In this document: positions 58,201 to 64,000 of the stretch, piece after piece
How the letters are laid out: every line of letters begins with the position of its first letter
Numbering within the stretch: position 1 is the first letter of the stretch
Assembly (NCBI GenBank): GCA_035041965.1
Contig: JAPYMA010002896.1
Span: forward strand, 1-64,000
Length of the DNA: 64,000 nt
From: Anisakis pegreffii
Lineage: Eukaryota; Nematoda; Chromadorea; Rhabditida; Anisakidae
Direction of reading: 5' to 3'
Notes under the pieces: generated by a model
What the model was told of the DNA's origin: nothing
Databases searched by the model: none
Seen by the model: the letters and a program-made list of their open reading frames with translations, nothing else
Position numbers and translations under genes: made by a program

Positions 58201-60784
58201 AAGAAGCATTCCAAACCACGATAAATTCAAGCTAAATTTGACTCCGCACCAATTTCAGTGTCGTTTGAATGGGTTTCCTTGAATCTCTCTTGATGACTGC
58301 TTCAAAGAAACATTGTTTTTTAGGTTTGGAAATCTGAGCACATTTCGGTGATAAGTTCGATTAAGTCAATTCAGTCAATATGCATCAATTTCAAACAGCA
58401 TAAAAATTACCTTTCAATTCTCGTGAACCGATTTGAAGACTGACTGACTCTGACATAATTTCATCAGTAAAACAACCTCTGAATGCCGATAAACAAATCA
58501 GAAGCGAAAACGGTTTTGAGTGGACGAGCAGAAAATAACAATGAACCAATGCGCAAAACAAGCCAATGAATGAGTTCAAATGAAAAAAATATCACAAATA
58601 AAGGAAGAAAAACGCATGAATTAGCAGTTCGTGAATCTTGTATGAGAGCAAAATGCTCAAAATGCAAAGAAAATGCAATAAACATCGACTGAGTACGAGA
58701 AATCGTGACATCGCATACATTTATGTGAATGCACAAGTACATCGAAACGATTTCATAAGCACTCAACTACATTCATTAGCATCACCATCGTTAACTAATG
58801 TTTTTCAAACAGAATTCGATTGAATCTTTAACTGCAAAAGATGTTCATTTTATTGTGCGCAGAGATTCCGTTTTTGTACAGCTCCGTATCATAATAAACA
58901 CAAACTAATACAGCTCACATAAAACATCTTGCAATTACATTTATTTACATTCCCACCGAAATTATCAATTCGGAAACATTGCGAAAATGTTCACTGAAAA
59001 TCAACATAAGCTTTGACCGGAGTCTTGAGCATGATCCTGAGTCTGAGGTGAAGCGCAATCATAGCGCAACCGTAATGCTGATGAGCCTGATCCTAAGCCT
59101 AAAGCAAATCTCGCCTCTTCGTCCGTTCAAGACGGTGGCCATATCTTATAATACTGTCACAGATAGATGATCATAAAAAAGGTGATTCACTAAAACAACA
59201 ATATTTTCAAAAATTCAACTGACCATCTTGATGATCGTTTCCACTCTGTATTTGGTGATTTCCAAACAATTCAGAATATTTGCAAATGTCACAATTAAAG
59301 ATGAGGGCGCTCAACGATGCGATGATAAGTGATGAACTGAAGTGGTGAATTGAATTCAGCAGTTAATATTTCATGAAGTGTCGCAGACGAACAATGTCCT
59401 GCAATAATATACACTTACATATTAATCAGTTCTATCGCCAGATAACAAATTCACAATTCAACGCTGTATCCTCGACAAGACAATCGACGTGCATCATGCG
59501 TAAACCACAAAACAATTTATTTTGCACCTACTCTCTCTAGACCAGTGCTTCTCACGCTCGGATGCTCCATTATCCACTTCGATACTCTGGCAAGACATTG
59601 CTACCCCTTTCCCCTCCCATCCCTCATTCCGCTAAATGAAAACCGGCCGGGAAATTCCTCAGTACTGAGAGAGAGATTAATTTTTTGAAATGAAACAAGT
59701 ATGAAACAAAACAAGTGTGAAACAATGAAACAAAAATGAAACAAATTTTCAGAACATCATTTATCAGTTGCAGAAACAACGTGAACCCCAGCAATTAACA
59801 ACGACAAACAGCGAAAAGAACGGTCGTAAGCGATGAAAAAGATGGAATCTATCTATTCAAGAAGGTGGAAGATGTAATAAACGTTTCAGAAATTATCTTC
59901 GAGATGAACAGAAATGCAATTGTTTCGTCAAAGTGATAGCTAAGAAATAAGTGAAAATTCATCAGTTGGTGAAAATAAATCCAAACTATCGAGGATTTCG
60001 CGATAGAATAAGTGCATGAAGTCTCAATAAATCAAAAATCCGATTACGTGCAGCAATTGCAAAACTTTACATTACAACCGAACAATCATAATTGATCATC
60101 TCAAAACTACTCGCTGATCTTGCACCAAACCAATGATCATTTCTGCTTTACAACGTACATGTGCAATCCACTTTCTTGCAATCCACTAAGAATTAAAGAA
60201 AAAACCTCAGCTACCTTTGGTCCAAGATTTGGAAACTTTGAAGAATGTTTTGTGACGGTTTCTCCCAAACTCTGCTCTAGCAAAGACCTGAGTTGATTCT
60301 CACTGCTCATGAATGACGATATTAGCCAAAGTATTCAAGTACTTGCGATGTTCTTTTGACTACTTCAAACTAACTTTTGTTCACCAGTAGGCGAGCTAAT
60401 TAACAACAGTCACGAAATAGGAGAAAAAAGAGTGTTGCCATGAGCGAACCGTGTTTAGATACCCAAATGAAACACACAGTGGCGTTCCATAACAATTGCA
60501 CGAAATACTACTTTCCTGAACTCAACCATTGTCCTCGTAACACTCCCAAATTAGGCCCAAGGGTGTAATTTCCCCGTATGAGAACCTCTGCTTTAGATCA
60601 ACGTGAACGATGATGCATCCAAGTGCTGTGCCCTCTTGAACGTTAGTTACTAGTTCAGCTGAACGATATCTGCACTTTTGTCGAGCAAACGACTCGACGG
60701 CTCGGCATAACTCAATAATGCCATAATTCAATTCAAAACTGCAATCAAGATGCTCCACCCATTCCCAGTTAGTTCCAAAATGCG
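43213..60784 (-). CDS. Cysteine-rich gene with GDNF-receptor/GAS1-like domains (partial, candidate)
   Basis: Candidate exons, upstream first: 60651-60784, 58411-58478, 56783-56841, 53409-53589 and 43213-43503, with likely missing exons between. Two segments share the GDNF-receptor/GAS1 spacing C-x10-C: LCRAVESFARQKC (60.7 kb) and GCNAYLDEFFTRC (53.5 kb). The 53.5-kb exon goes on with SSQCYAQFNKC and LFCFCRESMKFNC. The 43.4-kb exon reads CDDCRNC, LQSAINRFAMEI and SILHCYCIHISEYYTFVCRR, matching the C..C, helix, C-x-C half of the same domain. Phases fit from 58.4 to 56.8 to 53.5 kb, and between 53.5 and 43.4 kb (phase 1), but not cleanly from 60.7 kb. Proteins of this fold are usually GPI-anchored co-receptors; no signal peptide or GPI tail was found here. 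The assignment rests on cysteine spacing only. Another cysteine-rich family, or two genes, remains possible. Confidence 0.4.
43222..43267 (-). repeat. In-frame 24-base tandem duplication in the 43.4-kb exon
   Basis: AATTTTCACTTCCGACTGCA... occurs at 43222-43243 and again, identical, at 43246-43267 (offset 24 bases). On the minus strand it repeats FAVGSEN twice, keeping the frame. It lies at the 3' end of the candidate exon, close to the proposed donor. Confidence 0.8.
44198..44225. repeat. 28-base copy of part of the 43.4-kb exon
   Basis: TGTAAGGTTTCTGCTGAACT at 44198, continuing CTCTACGG, repeats 43288-43313 with a single 2-base insertion. It lies about 0.9 kb upstream in the gene's own direction, in the same orientation. 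Confidence 0.75.
46450..46720. repeat. Cluster of short palindromes with GCCGAAA units
   Basis: TGCCGAAATCGGCA and TCATCGAAACTTTCGATGA are near-perfect hairpins. Related ACCGAAA, TGCCGAAA and TCGGTA units recur through this block. It resembles the palindromic dispersed repeats known from nematode genomes. No coding sense is seen. Confidence 0.4.
48215..48242. repeat. Perfect 11-bp stem-loop
   Basis: CGAAGATGTGC (48215-48225) and GCACATCTTCG (48232-48242) are perfect inverted repeats around a 6-base loop (TCTGCT). It stands alone in a gene-poor stretch. Confidence 0.8.
53780..54621 (+). mobile_element. hAT-like non-autonomous element, copy 4
   Basis: The same family as copy 1 and in the same orientation. 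It shares long nearly identical internal blocks, for example CGAATGTATTGACACTCGTC with GTATCCAGTAAATAGTACAT following. The right end reads GAGAAACACTG at 54621. The left end is decayed (ATGGCTCTTAAG) and its exact border and target duplication are not clear. It lies about 190 bases upstream of the 53.5-kb cysteine-rich exon, inside the presumed intron. Confidence 0.7.
54630..59534 (-). other. Presumed introns of the cysteine-rich gene
   Basis: Contains the two small candidate exons at 56783-56841 and 58411-58478. A short duplication of ATTCACATAATGTTTAC occurs at about 55481 and 55516. The ORFs on both strands otherwise look accidental. Confidence 0.3.
59543..60590 (-). mobile_element. hAT-like non-autonomous element, copy 3
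   Basis: About 1.05 kb. Ends: CAGTGCTTCTCAC and ATGAGAACCTCTG. The flanking 8-bp duplication is CTCTAGAC (59535-59542) and CTTTAGAT (60591-60598), 6 of 8. The ends match copy 2, but the interior differs and holds a short tandem of ATGAAACAA-like units (59693-59745). The right end is only about 60 bases from the candidate cysteine-rich exon at 60651. Confidence 0.75.
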
Positions 60785-63700
60785 CTGGATTATTCATAAC
60801 ATCCAAGTGGATAAAATTCACAGGTTTGACATCTCCAACTACTGTTGGTTGTTACAAACAGGTACTGTGAACAATCACTGCACTCGTGTTCAATCGATCA
60901 ATCGGAGTGTATTTCTGGGCTCATTTTGAGTTCCTCTCCCCAAAAATCATCGGGCAATATGAGGGAGTAGCTCAAAATCTTTGTGTTTGCCAAATCAGTG
61001 GTCGAACTCGGAATCCCACAAAGACATTCGATTCCCAACGCTAGTATCGTTTGCTGTGCGGAAAGAAGAACGCCAAGGAAGGAAGAATTTGAGATTAGTG
61101 ATGCTGGTGATAACGAAGAGGCATAAACTCGTAATGAGTTGTAGTTGGATTTGCTGATTAAATAAAGAAATGATAACGGAATGATGAAACGGGATGTTTG
61201 TGCATGCATGCGCATCCATCCTTACAATTAGTTCCGCAATGAATAACCATCGTCACAAATTAGGGCTAACGCGACGATAAGAGAGATGTAACGTAATCGG
61301 AGAGATCGATTAGTGCCCTTTATGACTAGCTAATTGTTGCTGTACAAGAATAATAAACATCTTTTATGTTCATCTGATGTGTTTTGAATGACAATACAAA
61401 CGCCCATCAGCCGTTAGATAAGTGCTTTATTGCTAACAACGACACATCCCAACAAACTTCTCGACAAGCAACGCACAAATCTTCGCATGAATCGGTAGTG
61501 AATCTGGCAATGAATATGATCAGTCTTCCTTCATCCAAGCGACAAAAGATAAATGCGGCGAACACTCTAAACAATTTGAACGGTTGGATGAATGGCTGGC
61601 TGGCTGGCTGTGCTATTGAATAAATGAATTACAAATTCATAATTCTTCGAGAGATTCAACGAAGATGACATTTTTTTCGGACAGCTAAACCACATCAGTG
61701 ATATCTGTCTCATTGCGTCCAACTGAATTAGTTAGTTCATCGCTGTGCATTCGAGTGCAAAAGATGATAGTTGGCCTTGCGAGCAGTAACTTTGTTAAAC
61801 TCTTGGCGAATATAAGATTGTTCGCTTCAGATTGATCCAAAAGTTTATTGAACATTCGCTCACAAACAAGTTTCAAACATGACCGATTCGCTTCAACAAA
61901 ATATCTGAGAAATGAACAGAGCAGGGCGGACTAGCACACTGTTACCAACTGCATCTCAAGAATCGCGCCTAATCAGATCTGCGAAGGAACGGCCCCGAGA
62001 GGCATGTGCACACTAACAGATCGAACAGCACACGCTTCTAATAAAGCCGAAAAGATCTGTCACAAGGCCAGAATCACCACCAAGCGTGATTCACCGAAGC
62101 CTACGCTTGCACTTTCATCTACCCAACACGCGATATGCAACATTTAAAAAATGGTGATTACGAGAGTGGAAGTCCAAGCATGACATTTCCATATTCCAAA
62201 GCTGCATTACTGCATTTTTTGCCATAGCAAACTTTAAGCTGTTGCTAATTTTAGACAGTTCATTTTCCAATAACTTTAATTCGAGCAGATCAAAATCTAA
62301 ATTGCTGCGATTGAATTGGAATGGCGATAAATATGAAATAAATTAGTGTTCGATAGAAGCAACCAGATTGAAAGACACTTCATTTACTCATTGTCAGAAT
62401 GGCGTAATGACATATTCAGTTCAAATAAACTTGTAATCACTGCAATAATTCAGGTTTCTTGCTGATCTATCACTCCTGCACAAAGAACACAACTCCATAA
62501 ACTTTCAACGATACGGTAATAATATTAACTGAAAATATCCAACTGATATATTTATGGGTTATTGGTGAAAAGGCAGTGATGAGGAGCACTCAATAATATT
62601 TGGATGAATAATTGATATTCTTGAAGATTTTGAAAGTGTATTACAATGACGGATATGATGAATGAATACGTTAGATTTGTGAATGGAGAAGGCATTGTCG
62701 AGTTCGCGAGAATGCCTTCTTCATACGTCATAGATTCGTACGTTACGACATGGTGCAGTGAATAGAACTGATACATTATTCGCAAGCAGACAGACACTTC
62801 ATAATAAAATTTTTCGAAGCACTGCTAAATTACATATATCTTTAATAAGGACATTCAAAAAAGAAACGCGAACTTTACGAAGTGCGAAAATTGCTTTTGT
62901 TCACATCATTATGCGAAAAATCTATACCACTCATAAGCTCTTTGAAACGACGAGGTGTATAAACATTTCTTAGAATTCCAGTTTTCGTCTGCACTCTAAT
63001 TGCTGTCCAATTAAGCAAGATTACAAAAAATCATTCTCATTCAAATTAGATGAAGCTCAGCACATTCAAGCAAAAAGAGGAACTTGAAATCTTTGGATTA
63101 TAGAGGTGTTACAGTTCACATCATACTTTTAAACACTTGCATTTAACGGTTTTTTTTTGACTAGGCTTTCGCATTGCTCCAGAAAATCACATTTCCTGAG
63201 ATCACATGAAAATCGAGCCGAGCAAAAATTGAGTTGACTATGATGTTGGACGTTCTGCAACGATGCATGATCAGAAATCATTCGTTGGAATGACTGACTT
63301 TAATAGCAGCAAGATATAACCTTGATTATGCGAGTGAATTGGGTGAATTTGTTGCATAATGAGCTGGTGATATACAATTGCGCAACGAAAGATTTTTTTT
63401 CGGTGTCCGCTGAAGTTCGATTTGTTGATGTGGTCGATCGATCACTGGCGTTCGTTCGGTTAAGGTTAATGGTCATCGAAAATATATTTTGATGAATTCC
63501 GTTTGGTGCTCACTAAGAATCGCTCGGCACTGTCAAAAAAAATGAATTTACCATAAGCACTCTGCTCATTGTGCTTCCTGTGCGAGGAAATTTTATCGCA
63601 AGAAAATGTGCGACAACATTGAAGTGGAGGAAGGTAGAGGATGATTAGTTTTTCGTTCGTTTCCCTTCGCTCGATCAACCACCCTCCATCCATCCGGGTG

Positions 63701-64000
63701 GCTGATTCGGAAAAGCGGCTGAAATGCTGCAAGTGAACGGCTCTTCGTATAGCACTCTACACAACGTACAACAAACGGTTGAAATTTACAACAGCCAAAC
63801 ATGACAAATGATCTGCAATGTTCAGATATTTCTGTTACTCGATCAGACTAAGAAATCAAAAATCAAAGGGCTCGCTTGTGAGGGGATAAACCTATTGTTG
63901 TTTATCTAAGCTAATGGTAGACCACACGAACCGACATCATACTCACATGATCACCTCTTCTTTGCAACTACGATGTCCTCTGGAATGTTAACAAGTTTGA
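60785..64000. other. Last 3.2 kb: no confident gene
   Basis: Upstream side of the cysteine-rich gene if the model is right; its 5' exons may lie here or beyond the window. Minus-strand candidates with acceptor-like starts are at 60904-61052 (IECLCGIPSSTTDLAN) and 63560-63750 (LQCCRTFSCDK), neither linked by phase. A CTGGCTGGCTGGCTG run lies at 61594-61608. The plus-strand ORFs are unsupported. Confidence 0.3.

Noticed and set aside
62552..62797. Minus-strand ORF with NST and NLT sites and a hydrophobic stretch
   Set aside because: No acceptor precedes it and no linked exon could be found.

Overview
The window reads as nuclear DNA of a nematode. It is AT-rich, its genes are cut into many short exons, and nearly all 3' splice sites end in TTTCAG, TTTTAG or TTGAAG. 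Gene content fits: a prmt-7-type methyltransferase, a tachykinin-type receptor and a PDF-type class B receptor. Introns and intergenic DNA are much longer than in Caenorhabditis. A parasitic, perhaps ascaridoid, nematode is my guess, but the sequence alone does not prove it.

Layout. 1-3.6 kb (+): ANKMY2, nine exons, apparently complete. 4.4-9.0 kb (+): PRMT7, eleven exons, complete. 9.0-23.6 kb: mostly non-coding as far as I can see, with one small inverted-repeat element, foldbacks and a few unsupported ORFs. 23.7-30.4 kb (+): a complete eight-exon tachykinin-type neuropeptide receptor whose first intron holds a dead, internally deleted mariner element. 32.8-40.5 kb (-): a secretin-class (class B) receptor closest to PDF receptors. 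It is complete from the hormone-binding domain to the C-terminal tail, and two different, phase-compatible exons encode the second half of that domain. 43-61 kb (-): scattered cysteine-rich exons whose cysteine spacing resembles GDNF-receptor/GAS1 domains, the least described part of the window. Four copies of a hAT-like non-autonomous element lie in and around the minus-strand genes, three with recognisable 8-bp target duplications.

The exon models were built by hand from splice sites, reading phase and family resemblance. In ANKMY2, PRMT7, the tachykinin-type receptor and the PDF-type receptor all exon phases join and the coding sums divide by three. The two neuropeptide receptors are convergent neighbours about 2.4 kb apart. 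ANKMY2 and PRMT7 lie head-to-tail, about 0.8-0.9 kb apart. No CRISPR, rRNA or convincing tRNA was seen.
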